DNA of 24,756 nucleotides from UBA8752 sp049610565 (lineage in GTDB: Bacteria > Bacteroidota > Bacteroidia > Flavobacteriales_D > Sanyastnellaceae). Location: NCBI GenBank assembly GCA_049610565.1, contig JBMYZR010000035.1:1-24756 (forward strand). The letters run 5' to 3'. Positions 17,520 through 24,756 of the stretch are shown here, in pieces. The stretch's first letter is position 1, and each line of letters starts with the position of its first letter. A model generated the notes under the pieces. That model had not been told where the DNA came from and made no database searches. It saw only the letters and a program-made list of their open reading frames with translations. The position numbers and the translations under genes were made by a program.

Positions 17520-18437
17520 TCAACCGGGATTGTACGCGAGCAAGGTCTTCCACGCGCCATCCACATCGCCCTGTTCAAGGCGCTGCCTCGCCTCGGCGAA
17601 GAGGGCCGCCTCGAGGGCGGTGGGGTCGTCCTCGTGCTCCATGAAGAGCTCGGACAACTCGATGAGCTTGTGTTCGTTGACCTCCGTCTCATCGGGGATG
17701 GCGCTGGCTGCACCGAGGCGGGCAGACTCGTTGAGGCTGAGGATGCCCGTCGCCCGGACCTCTTCAGGCAAGGCGTCGACCCCCACGCCGAGGCCGGCGC
17801 CGGTGGGCTTCGGAATCTCGAACAGGGCGTCTCCGGAGGCCCGGACGTAGAAGTTGCCGCCACACCGGCCGACCAGGTCGATGGCGTGGGCATCGGGCTT
17901 GCCGTCCTCACCCAGCACGTCGTCGGCGATGTGGACGCGCTGCACCTCACAGACCAGCGTCTGTCCGGCGCCCGGGCCGTCGCCGAGCTCGATGATCTGC
18001 GTGACGGTGCATTCGAAGGCCACCGGTGCCTCGCCCACGCGGGCGGGCGTCACCGTGTCGGAGTCGACCGGGGTGAATCCGGCCTTGGCGAACTCGTCGA
18101 CGTCGGCCGGGTAGTCGCTGCTGGACAGGGAAGTGCCCTCCACCATGGCGTGGTCCACGAGGTTGACCACGATCTCCCCGGTGGCCCGGGCGTTGGCGAG
18201 GGTGTCCTTCACCGTGCCATCCCGGCCGCGAAGGGTCGGACCGACCATCAGCACAGGCGGGTCGATGGAGAAGACATTGAAGTAGCTGAACGGCGCCAAG
18301 TTCCGCCGGCCCTCAGCGTCGACCGTGCTGGCGAGGGCGATGGGGCGGGGGGCCACCGTCCCGACGAGCAGGCCATAACGGTCCTTGACGGGCAGGGACT
18401 TCGGGTCGTGGGACCGGGTGGTGCGGACGCGGCTCAT
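17520..18437 (-). CDS. Flavin reductase-like domain protein
   Basis: 305 residues. The first 200 or so form a flavin reductase-like (PF01613-type) split-barrel FMN-binding domain: RYGLLVGTVAPRPIALAST (about 20-38), NLAPFSYFNVFSIDPPVLMV and GEIVVNLVDHAMVE. Such proteins bind FMN and often reduce flavin with NAD(P)H, but many members are uncharacterised, so the substrate is unknown. Residues about 205-305 are a largely helical, acidic tail (VNEHKLIELSELFMEHEDD) that I do not recognise. The start codon overlaps the purE stop in an ATGA, indicating translational coupling. The tail extension is longer than in minimal members. Confidence 0.83.
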   Translation of the reverse strand: MSRVRTTRSHDPKSLPVKDRYGLLVGTVAPRPIALASTVDAEGRRNLAPFSYFNVFSIDPPVLMVGPTLRGRDGTVKDTLANARATGEIVVNLVDHAMVEGTSLSSSDYPADVDEFAKAGFTPVDSDTVTPARVGEAPVAFECTVTQIIELGDGPGAGQTLVCEVQRVHIADDVLGEDGKPDAHAIDLVGRCGGNFYVRASGDALFEIPKPTGAGLGVGVDALPEEVRATGILSLNESARLGAASAIPDETEVNEHKLIELSELFMEHEDDPTALEAALFAEARQRLEQGDVDGAWKTLLAYNPG

Positions 18438-18940
18438 CGGCGGGCGATGGATTCGCCTTCGTTCTCCACGTCCTCCACGGAGTCGATCACCTTCGCCTTG
18501 AGGCCCTCGGCGTAGCGGTCCATCTGGGCGGCCAGCACCGCATCAGAGGAGGCGAGGATGCGCGCGGCCAGCAGGCCGGCATTGCGTCCACCATCGAGGG
18601 CCACCGTGGCGACGGGAATGCCGGCAGGCATTTGCAGGATGCTCAGGATGCTGTCCCATCCGTCGATGCTGTTGGAGCTCTTGACCGGCACGCCCACCAC
18701 GGGCAGGCTGGTCAGGCTGGCCACCATGCCGGGCAGGTGGGCTGCACCGCCGGCTCCTGCGACAATCACACCGATCCCCCGGCTTCGGGCGGACCGGGCG
18801 TAGTCGACCATCCGGTCCGGCGTGCGGTGCGCGCTCACGACGGTCATCTCGAATTCGACCTGCAGTTCGGTCAGGATTTCAGCCGCTTGACGCATGACGG
18901 GCAGATCGCTCTTGCTGCCCATGATGATGCCCACTTTCAT
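18434..18940 (-). CDS. purE: N5-carboxyaminoimidazole ribonucleotide mutase (PurE)
   Basis: 168 residues, the normal class I PurE length. It converts N5-CAIR to CAIR in de novo purine synthesis in the cytoplasm. Motifs are GSKSD at 8-12, SAHRTP at 36-41 with the catalytic-type His38, and AGAGGAAHLPGM at 61-72. The frame is open upstream into nupC, but ATG 18940 starts exactly where PurE proteins start, and a -7 box lies just before it. The usual partner purK is not in the window. The stop overlaps the flavin-reductase start by 4 bp. Confidence 0.96.
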   Translation of the reverse strand: MKVGIIMGSKSDLPVMRQAAEILTELQVEFEMTVVSAHRTPDRMVDYARSARSRGIGVIVAGAGGAAHLPGMVASLTSLPVVGVPVKSSNSIDGWDSILSILQMPAGIPVATVALDGGRNAGLLAARILASSDAVLAAQMDRYAEGLKAKVIDSVEDVENEGESIARR

Positions 18941-18944
18941 GCGG

Positions 18945-18952
18945 CAAAGATA
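18945..18952 (-). promoter_or_regulatory. -7 box before purE (TATCTTTG)
   Basis: A perfect match to the Bacteroidota -7 consensus TAnnTTTG on the minus strand, ending 4 bp before ATG 18940 and lying in the 35-bp gap after nupC. The transcript would start at or next to the ATG, so purE and the downstream genes may be transcribed on a leaderless mRNA apart from the etf transcript. Confidence 0.65.
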
Positions 18953-18975
18953 CGGGTGCCCTTGCGGGGCGTTCG

Positions 18976-20241
18976 TCAGGGATGCATGATGGAAATCACG
19001 CAGGCCGTCAACAGACAGGCGACGGTTCCCGCGAGCAGGGCCCGGAATCCGAGCTGGGCCAACTCTCCACGGCGGGAGGGGGCGAGGACCCCGATGCCGC
19101 CGACCTGGATGCCGATGGAGGCGAAGTTGGCGAAGCCACACAGGATGTAGGTGGCAATGAGGACGCTGCGCTCGCTCATGCCGGCCTTCAGCTTGCCGAG
19201 GGTCTCGTAGGCGTAGAACTCGTTGATCACGGTCTTCTCGCCCAACAGTTGCCCCACCACGAGGATGTCTTCCGAGGCCACACCGACCAGCCATGCAATG
19301 GGCGCGCCGATGTACCCGAGGATCAGCTCCATGCTCAGGGTGTCAAACGAGGTGTTGGCCGCAATGGCCGCGTTGGCACCCGTCCAGCCCCCGACCCAGC
19401 CGAGCAGGTCGTTGACCATGTACACGAAGGCCGTGAAGACGAGCAGCATGACCCCCACATTGGCGGCGAGGGACAGCCCGTCGCGGGTGCCGTTGGTGAT
19501 GGCCTCGAGGAAGTTGGAGGCCGTGGATTTGACGATTTGCGCGTCGCCGGCCATTTGCGGCTCGGTCTCCGGGACCAGCAGCTTCGCGGCCGCCACGGCC
19601 GCAGGAGCGGAGATGAGGGATGCGGTGAGCAGGTGCGTGGCGAAGTAGGCCTGGGCCTCCGTGTCGGTGCCCCCAAGGATGCCCACGTAGGCGGCGAAGA
19701 CCGAACCCGCGATGGTGGCCATGCCCCCGGTCATGACCAGCATGAGCTCGGAGCGGGACATCTTCTCCAGGTAGGGCCGGATGAGCAGCGGGCTTTCCGT
19801 TTGGCCGAGGAAGACGTTGCCGGCCACCGACAGGCTCTCCCGTCCGGTGAGCCTGAGCGTCCGGCGCATCACCCAGGCAAAGCCGCGGATGAAGAAGGAC
19901 AGGATGCCGAGGTGGTGCAACAGGGCACTGAGCGCGCTGAAGAACACGATGGTGGCGAGGATGCGGAAGGCGAAGTTCTCGAGGTCCGGGCCAACCTGGC
20001 CGTCGGCGAACCGGCCGAGCAGGAAGTCGGTGCCGTTCCAGGTGTAGCCGATGACCTGGACGAACACCTCCGCCACCCGGCGGAATGCGCTGTGGATGAA
20101 GGGCACCTTGAGGACCAGCAGGGCCATGATGAACTGGAGCGCCAGGGCGCCGAGGATGGTGCGCCACGCCACGGATTGCCGGGCGGTGGACAGCAGCCAC
20201 ATGAGTCCGGTCAGGACAAGGATGCCGAGAAAGGCTTGCAT
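18976..20241 (-). CDS. Concentrative nucleoside transporter, NupC/CNT family
   Basis: A 421-residue inner-membrane protein that should import nucleosides with H+ or Na+. The CNT gate/core signatures are visible: GNVFLGQTESPLLIRPYL, MTGGMATIAGSVFAAYV and KTVINEFYAYETL, with ILCGFANFASIGIQVGG near the C-terminus. About eight to ten hydrophobic segments; length matches bacterial CNT proteins. The start codon abuts the stop of the upstream nuclease gene (TGA then ATG, no gap), so translation is probably coupled. It neighbours purE, so salvage and synthesis of purines sit side by side. The coupling ion and nucleoside preference cannot be read from sequence by eye. Confidence 0.92.
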   Translation of the reverse strand: MQAFLGILVLTGLMWLLSTARQSVAWRTILGALALQFIMALLVLKVPFIHSAFRRVAEVFVQVIGYTWNGTDFLLGRFADGQVGPDLENFAFRILATIVFFSALSALLHHLGILSFFIRGFAWVMRRTLRLTGRESLSVAGNVFLGQTESPLLIRPYLEKMSRSELMLVMTGGMATIAGSVFAAYVGILGGTDTEAQAYFATHLLTASLISAPAAVAAAKLLVPETEPQMAGDAQIVKSTASNFLEAITNGTRDGLSLAANVGVMLLVFTAFVYMVNDLLGWVGGWTGANAAIAANTSFDTLSMELILGYIGAPIAWLVGVASEDILVVGQLLGEKTVINEFYAYETLGKLKAGMSERSVLIATYILCGFANFASIGIQVGGIGVLAPSRRGELAQLGFRALLAGTVACLLTACVISIMHP

Positions 20242-20865
20242 TCAGTCGTTCTTGCGGCGCTCGAGCTCATCGCGGATGAGCCCGGCCCGTTCGTAGTCTT
20301 CCTTCTGGATGGCGAGGTCCATCTCCTGCTGGAGGTCCTCGTCGCTCAGGCCGTGAAGGTCATTGGCCGGATCGATGGTCTCCTCGTCGGGGGTGTCGAG
20401 GTTGAAGGGGTCGTTGGGGTTCTCTTCCGGCATCGGGGTGATGTCTTCTTCCCCTTCTGGCGGGATGGCCGCCATCTCCATGACCTTCTCCTCACAATGG
20501 ATGGGGCATCCGAAGCGCACGGCGAGGGCCACCGCGTCCGAAGTCCGGGCGTCGATGGTCTCCTGTTGGCCGTCCCGCTCGCAGACGAGGCGGGCGAAAT
20601 AGATGCCCTCCACCAAGTCGTAGATGACCACCTCGACGAGCGCAATGCCAAACGTGCTGCTCACGCTCTGCAAGAGGTCGTGGGTCAGCGGGCGGCTGGG
20701 GGACATGCCCTCTAGCTTGATCGCGATGGACTGCGCCTCGTGCATGCCGATGACGATGGGCAGCTTCCGCCGCTTCCCGTCGACTTCCTCGAGCACGAGC
20801 GTGTACGCGCCGGAGGTGGCGCCGCTGGGCTTGATGTCGAATACGGCGAGCAGGGATCTGTTCAT
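20242..20865 (-). CDS. Bifunctional nuclease (BFN/DUF151) domain protein with C-terminal UVR motif
   Basis: 207 residues. Residues about 1-135 are a BFN domain (PF02577): LPIVIGMHEAQSIAIKLEG, RPLTHDLLQSV and the ARTSDAVALAVRFGCPI core. An acidic Pro/Glu/Asp linker follows, and residues about 173-207 (LSDEDLQQEMDLAIQKEDYE and onward) form a UvrB/UvrC (UVR) motif ending RRKND. Plant BFN proteins have DNase/RNase activity; bacterial members are poorly characterised, so nuclease activity here is inferred. The UVR tail suggests protein interaction, perhaps with repair or Clp-type partners. Longer upstream frames overlap etfA; ATG 20865 fits the family N-terminus. The gap to etfA is 38 bp. Confidence 0.9.
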   Translation of the reverse strand: MNRSLLAVFDIKPSGATSGAYTLVLEEVDGKRRKLPIVIGMHEAQSIAIKLEGMSPSRPLTHDLLQSVSSTFGIALVEVVIYDLVEGIYFARLVCERDGQQETIDARTSDAVALAVRFGCPIHCEEKVMEMAAIPPEGEEDITPMPEENPNDPFNLDTPDEETIDPANDLHGLSDEDLQQEMDLAIQKEDYERAGLIRDELERRKND

Positions 20866-20903
20866 GATGGCCGGGCCGGAAGGTAGGCGATTCCTCAGTG
20901 AAC

Positions 20904-21824
20904 TCAGAGGGCCTTGAAGGCCTCGGTCAACTTCGGGACGACCTCGAAGGCGTCTCCCACGATGCCGTAGTCCGCCGCCTTGAAGAAGGGGGCCTCGGGG
21001 TCCTTGTTGACCACCACGATCACCTTGGAGCCATTGACCCCCGCGAGGTGCTGGATGGCCCCGGAGATGCCCACGGCGATGTAGAGGTTCGGGCGAATGG
21101 CAATGCCGGTCTGCCCCACGTGCTCGTGGTGCGGGCGCCATCCGATGTCGGAGACGGGGCGGGAGCAGGCCGTGGTGGCGCCGATGGAGTCGGCGAGGTC
21201 TTCGATGATGCCCCAGTTCTCCGGTCCCTTCAGGCCACGGCCTGCAGACACCACGAGTTCGGCCTCGGGCAGCGGAGCCCGGTCACCACCGCTGGGTTGG
21301 GCGGCTTCGAGGACCTCCACCTTGGAGGCACCCAGGTCGGGGTTGAAGGCCTCCACGGAGGCGGTGCCCCCTTGGGCTTCGGGCATGCCGATGGCGTTCG
21401 GGGTGGTGGTCACCACCAGCTTGTCGGTGGTGCCTTGCACGCGGGCGGTGGCCTTTCCGCTGAAGACGTTGCGGGTGTAGCTCCCGCCGTCGGGGGCGGC
21501 GGTCACGCCGGCGATGAGTCCGGCGCCGAGGCGCACGGCCGCGCGGCCGGCCACGGCCTTGCCGAGGTGGTCCTGGGCACAGACGACGAGGGTGGCACCC
21601 TCCTGGTCCGCGGCAGCGGCAATCAGCTTGGCCAGCTGTCCGTCGTCGAGGTTGCCCGGTCCCTGCAGCACGCGGGACACGCCCACGGCGCCGAGGCCCC
21701 CGTCACCGTTGAGCTCACCGGAGACAACGGCCACGGTGTCTCCGATGCCGGCTGCGAAGCCGGCCGCTTCGAGGCTGGCCTTGCTGGCCTGTCCTCCTTT
21801 CGTTTGAATGAATGCGATGTTCAT
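20904..21824 (-). CDS. etfA: Electron transfer flavoprotein, alpha subunit
   Basis: 306 residues, slightly short of the usual 310-330. Together with EtfB it carries electrons from acyl-CoA and other dehydrogenases to the respiratory chain through ETF-quinone oxidoreductase. The C-terminal FAD-binding region is intact: VSAGRGLKGPENW (about 190-202), ACSRPVSDIGW, GQTGIAIRPNLYIAVGISG and VVVNKDPEAPFFKAADYG. It begins 19 bp after etfB on the same strand. ETF-QO is not in the window. Confidence 0.96.
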   Translation of the reverse strand: MNIAFIQTKGGQASKASLEAAGFAAGIGDTVAVVSGELNGDGGLGAVGVSRVLQGPGNLDDGQLAKLIAAAADQEGATLVVCAQDHLGKAVAGRAAVRLGAGLIAGVTAAPDGGSYTRNVFSGKATARVQGTTDKLVVTTTPNAIGMPEAQGGTASVEAFNPDLGASKVEVLEAAQPSGGDRAPLPEAELVVSAGRGLKGPENWGIIEDLADSIGATTACSRPVSDIGWRPHHEHVGQTGIAIRPNLYIAVGISGAIQHLAGVNGSKVIVVVNKDPEAPFFKAADYGIVGDAFEVVPKLTEAFKAL

Positions 21825-21843
21825 GATGGCGTCGGATTCGGGG

Positions 21844-22584
21844 TTAGATGACCTTGGCCTCTTCGCGGAGGAGGCGGACCAGTTCGGCGGGGTTGTCGGG
21901 GTCCACCAGCTTCACGCCAGCCTTCTCGGCCGGGAGGGCGAAGCGCTCGATGGACGTGCCGGCCGCAGCGCCCGAGGCGGGCACCACGTTGAGCGGCTTG
22001 GTGCGGGCGGCCATGATGCCGCGCATGTTGGGGATGCGCTGCTCGGCCATGCCTTTGGCGGCGCTGAGGACAAACGGTCCACTGACGGCCACCTTCTCGA
22101 TGCCATTGGCGGTCTCGCGGGTCATGATGGCCTTGTCGCCTTCGTAGTCGAGGGAGGTACACAGGGCAATGCAGGGCACGTCGAGGTGCTCGGCCATCAT
22201 GGCCGGCACGGCGCTGCCGTTGTGGTCGATGGTCTCCTTGCCGCAGAGGATGGCGTTGAAGCCCTTGTCCTTGGCGTAGGCGGCCAGCTCGGCGGCGACT
22301 TGGCCCGCGTCCTGCGGATTTGCGTCGATGCGGACGGCTTCATGGGCGCCAATGGCGAGGGCCTTTCGCAGGATGGGGTCGACGTCGGCCCCTCCCACGG
22401 AGGCGATCACGACTTTTCCCCCTCCGGCTTCCACGAGCTCGAGGGCGCGCACGAGGGCGTACCACTCGTCGTAGGGGTTGACGATGAACTGAACCCCCTC
22501 CTCATTGAAGCGGGTGTCGCCCTCGGTGAACGCGATGCGCGTCGTGGTGTCCGGGGCCTTGCTGATGCAAACGAGAAATTCCAT
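21844..22584 (-). CDS. etfB: Electron transfer flavoprotein, beta subunit
   Basis: 246 residues, the usual length. It binds AMP structurally and partners EtfA. Signatures seen are CISKAPDTTT at the start, NPYDEWYALVRALELVE (about 37-53), CGKETIDHNGSAVPAMMAE in the nucleotide site and the ETF-beta signature around QRIPNMRGIMAARTKPL. It is first in the etfB-etfA-BFN-nupC run and has a TAACTTCG box 46 bp before its start, facing away from pdhB. Confidence 0.97.
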   Translation of the reverse strand: MEFLVCISKAPDTTTRIAFTEGDTRFNEEGVQFIVNPYDEWYALVRALELVEAGGGKVVIASVGGADVDPILRKALAIGAHEAVRIDANPQDAGQVAAELAAYAKDKGFNAILCGKETIDHNGSAVPAMMAEHLDVPCIALCTSLDYEGDKAIMTRETANGIEKVAVSGPFVLSAAKGMAEQRIPNMRGIMAARTKPLNVVPASGAAAGTSIERFALPAEKAGVKLVDPDNPAELVRLLREEAKVI

Positions 22585-22630
22585 GCCTTTTCATTGAAGG
22601 TGGGGCACCGGGCCCCGGGCTTCGAGGACG

Positions 22631-22638
22631 CGAAGTTA
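22631..22638 (-). promoter_or_regulatory. -7-like box for etfB (TAACTTCG)
   Basis: The minus strand reads TTAACTTCGCGTCC around the box, 46 bp before ATG 22584. The same TAACTTCGCG core occurs on the plus strand 53 bp away for pdhB, and TATCTTCGCG before hppA. It matches TAnnTTTG except for C at position 7. No TTG -33 element is evident. Confidence 0.55.
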
Positions 22639-22690
22639 ACCCCCGTCCGCTCCCATTCCCCACCCCGCAGTGAACTCGCGCGGGAACGCG

Positions 22691-22698
22691 TAACTTCG
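22691..22698 (+). promoter_or_regulatory. -7-like box for pdhB (TAACTTCG)
   Basis: The plus strand reads CGTAACTTCGCGCCCC, ending 31 bp before ATG 22730. It is the divergent twin of the etfB box inside the 145-bp gap, which holds nothing else I can identify. Confidence 0.55.
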
Positions 22699-22729
22699 CG
22701 CCCCGCAAATCGGACCAGACCAAAGCAAC

Positions 22730-23710
<981 letters not shown>

Positions 23711-23729
23711 GCCCTGATTTCTCGCGCAT

Positions 23730-23737
23730 TATCTTCG
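23730..23737 (+). promoter_or_regulatory. -7-like box for hppA (TATCTTCG)
   Basis: TATCTTCGCGC lies 48 bp before ATG 23786, in the 75-bp gap after pdhB. It is the same TAnCTTCGCG form as the boxes for etfB and pdhB, so hppA probably has its own start as well as possible read-through from pdhB. Confidence 0.5.
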
Positions 23738-23756
23738 CGCTCCAATACACCTGACC

Positions 23757-23773
23757 TGCCGGACACGCCGGCA
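23757..23773 (+). other. Small hairpin in the hppA leader
   Basis: TGCCGG and CCGGCA form a 6-bp GC-rich stem around a five-base loop (ACACG), 12 bp before the hppA ATG. There is no T-run, so it is not a terminator. It could affect ribosome access, but this is a short structure in GC-rich DNA. Confidence 0.35.
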
Positions 23774-23785
23774 CAACCCTGAACC

Positions 23786-24756
23786 ATGCAAGACACGATC
23801 CTCTACCTCGTGCCCGCCTTGGCCGTCGTCGGCCTCATCTACATGTTTATCCAGTCCCGCTGGGTCCGCTCCCAAAGCACGGGAGAGGAGAAGATGAGCA
23901 CGATCGCCAAGCACATTCACGAAGGCGCCCTCGCCTTCCTCAGCGCGGAGTACCGCATCCTGGCCGTCTTCGTGGTGGTCGCCGGCGCCCTCCTCGGCGT
24001 GGTGTCCATGCTCGTTCCGACGACGCACTGGTTCATCGTCATCGCCTTTGTCATCGGTGCCGTGTTCTCCGCCCTCGCGGGCAACATCGGCATGCGCATC
24101 GCCACCGAAGCCAACGTCCGCACCACGCAGGCCGCCCGCACGGGTCTGGCCCACGCCCTGAAGGTCTCCTTCACCGGCGGCATGGTCATGGGCCTCGGCG
24201 TCGCGGGCCTCGCCGTTTTCGGTCTGAGCGTGCTGTTCATCTTCCTCCTCAACTTCTTCGCCGGTGGCGTCTGGACCAATGTGGAAGACATGACCGTCAT
24301 CCTCGAGGCCCTTGCCGGATTCTCTCTCGGTGCTGAGTCCATTGCCCTCTTCGCCCGCGTGGGTGGTGGCATCTACACCAAGGCCGCGGACGTCGGCGCC
24401 GACCTCGTCGGAAAGGTGGAGGCCGGCATCCCCGAGGATGACCCGCGCAACCCCGCCACCATCGCCGACAACGTGGGTGACAACGTGGGCGACGTGGCCG
24501 GCATGGGCGCCGACCTCTTCGGATCGTACGTGGCCACGGTGCTCGCCGCCATGGTGCTCGGCAATTACGTCATCAATGACATGATCCCCGATGGAGGCAT
24601 GATCAAGGATGATTTCGGAGGCATGTCCCCGATCCTTCTGCCGCTGATCATCTCCGCCCTCGGCATCATCTTCTCCATCCTCGGTTCCCTCGTGATCCGG
24701 GTGAAGGACGGTGCCAAGGAAAGCGAAGTGCAGGCCGCCCTCAACAAGGGCAACTG
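23786..24756 (+). CDS. hppA: Membrane-bound ion-translocating pyrophosphatase (3' end off the right edge)
   Basis: The first 323 codons of a protein that is usually 700 or more residues. It hydrolyses pyrophosphate and pumps H+ (or Na+) across the inner membrane. The catalytic signature is plain: YTKAADVGADLVGKVEAG, IPEDDPRNPATIADNVGDN and VGDVAGMGADLFGSY, supplying the Lys and Asp residues that bind Mg-pyrophosphate. About six membrane segments are visible. At the site that in Na+-type enzymes carries a glutamate after DLF there is Gly246 (D243-L-F-G246), and a glutamate instead appears at residue 184 in the preceding helix (GAE184SIALFARVGGG). K+ dependence is set by residues beyond the window. 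ATG 23786 gives the expected hydrophobic N-terminus. Confidence 0.95.
   Translation, partial: MQDTILYLVPALAVVGLIYMFIQSRWVRSQSTGEEKMSTIAKHIHEGALAFLSAEYRILAVFVVVAGALLGVVSMLVPTTHWFIVIAFVIGAVFSALAGNIGMRIATEANVRTTQAARTGLAHALKVSFTGGMVMGLGVAGLAVFGLSVLFIFLLNFFAGGVWTNVEDMTVILEALAGFSLGAESIALFARVGGGIYTKAADVGADLVGKVEAGIPEDDPRNPATIADNVGDNVGDVAGMGADLFGSYVATVLAAMVLGNYVINDMIPDGGMIKDDFGGMSPILLPLIISALGIIFSILGSLVIRVKDGAKESEVQAALNKGN

Noticed and set aside
18982..20715. Plus-strand open frame of 577 codons opposite nupC and the BFN gene.
   Set aside because: Antisense shadow across two clear genes; low-complexity Gly/His/Glu/Asp-rich translation.

Overview
The window looks like a stretch of GC-rich Bacteroidota chromosome, most likely a marine or aquatic Flavobacteriales/Cryomorphaceae-type lineage. 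This rests on four things: giant secreted proteins carrying the GCTDPxACNY-type repeats common in that group; a DUF3127 protein with an SSB-like DDLPF tail; a bifunctional-nuclease/UVR protein; and -7 promoter boxes of the TAnnTTTG type, here often in the form TAnnTTCG. The taxonomic call is inference from protein style, not from a marker gene. No rRNA, tRNA, CRISPR array, transposase or integrase was seen.

Left two thirds (1-15428, minus strand): two very large, tandem, paralogous secreted proteins. The upstream one (6318-15428, 3036 aa) is complete. It ends in a dockerin-like calcium-binding motif and a strong intrinsic terminator. The downstream one (5990 to beyond base 1, at least 1996 aa) runs off the left edge. 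Both have a signal peptide, a propeller-like N-terminal half, an unrecognised cysteine-rich domain, short tandem peptide repeats (IPGDMY, EYPMGEWTP) and about 165-185-residue beta-rich modules that start with CD and end in D-x-[IVL]-C. Their upstream regions are also related. A 34-bp block with two adjacent 5-2-5 inverted repeats lies at the same distance (about 220-257 bp) before each start, and further conserved blocks follow at fixed spacing. The two genes differ by repeat copy number and by a wholesale swap of one central segment. The complete copy also carries an embedded thioredoxin/redoxin-like domain whose active-site cysteines are both replaced.

Right third, minus strand (15718-22584): a tightly packed series of eight metabolic genes, read from right to left: etfB, etfA, a bifunctional nuclease with a UVR motif, a NupC-type nucleoside transporter, purE, a flavin-reductase-like protein, a DUF3127 protein and an AtoE-type short-chain fatty-acid transporter. 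Gaps are 0-38 bp, with one direct abutment and one ATGA overlap. Internal -7-like boxes sit 4 bp before the purE and DUF3127 starts, suggesting extra leaderless transcripts inside the run.

Right edge, plus strand (22730-24756): pdhB (pyruvate dehydrogenase E1 beta) and the first 323 codons of a membrane pyrophosphatase (hppA). Both have TAnCTTCG-type boxes. pdhB and etfB are divergent across a 145-bp gap with a near-identical box facing each way. Together the housekeeping part covers electron transfer from acyl-CoA oxidation, acetyl-CoA formation, fatty-acid and nucleoside uptake, purine synthesis and pyrophosphate-driven ion pumping. The giant proteins are extracellular or surface products with no evident metabolic link to these genes.
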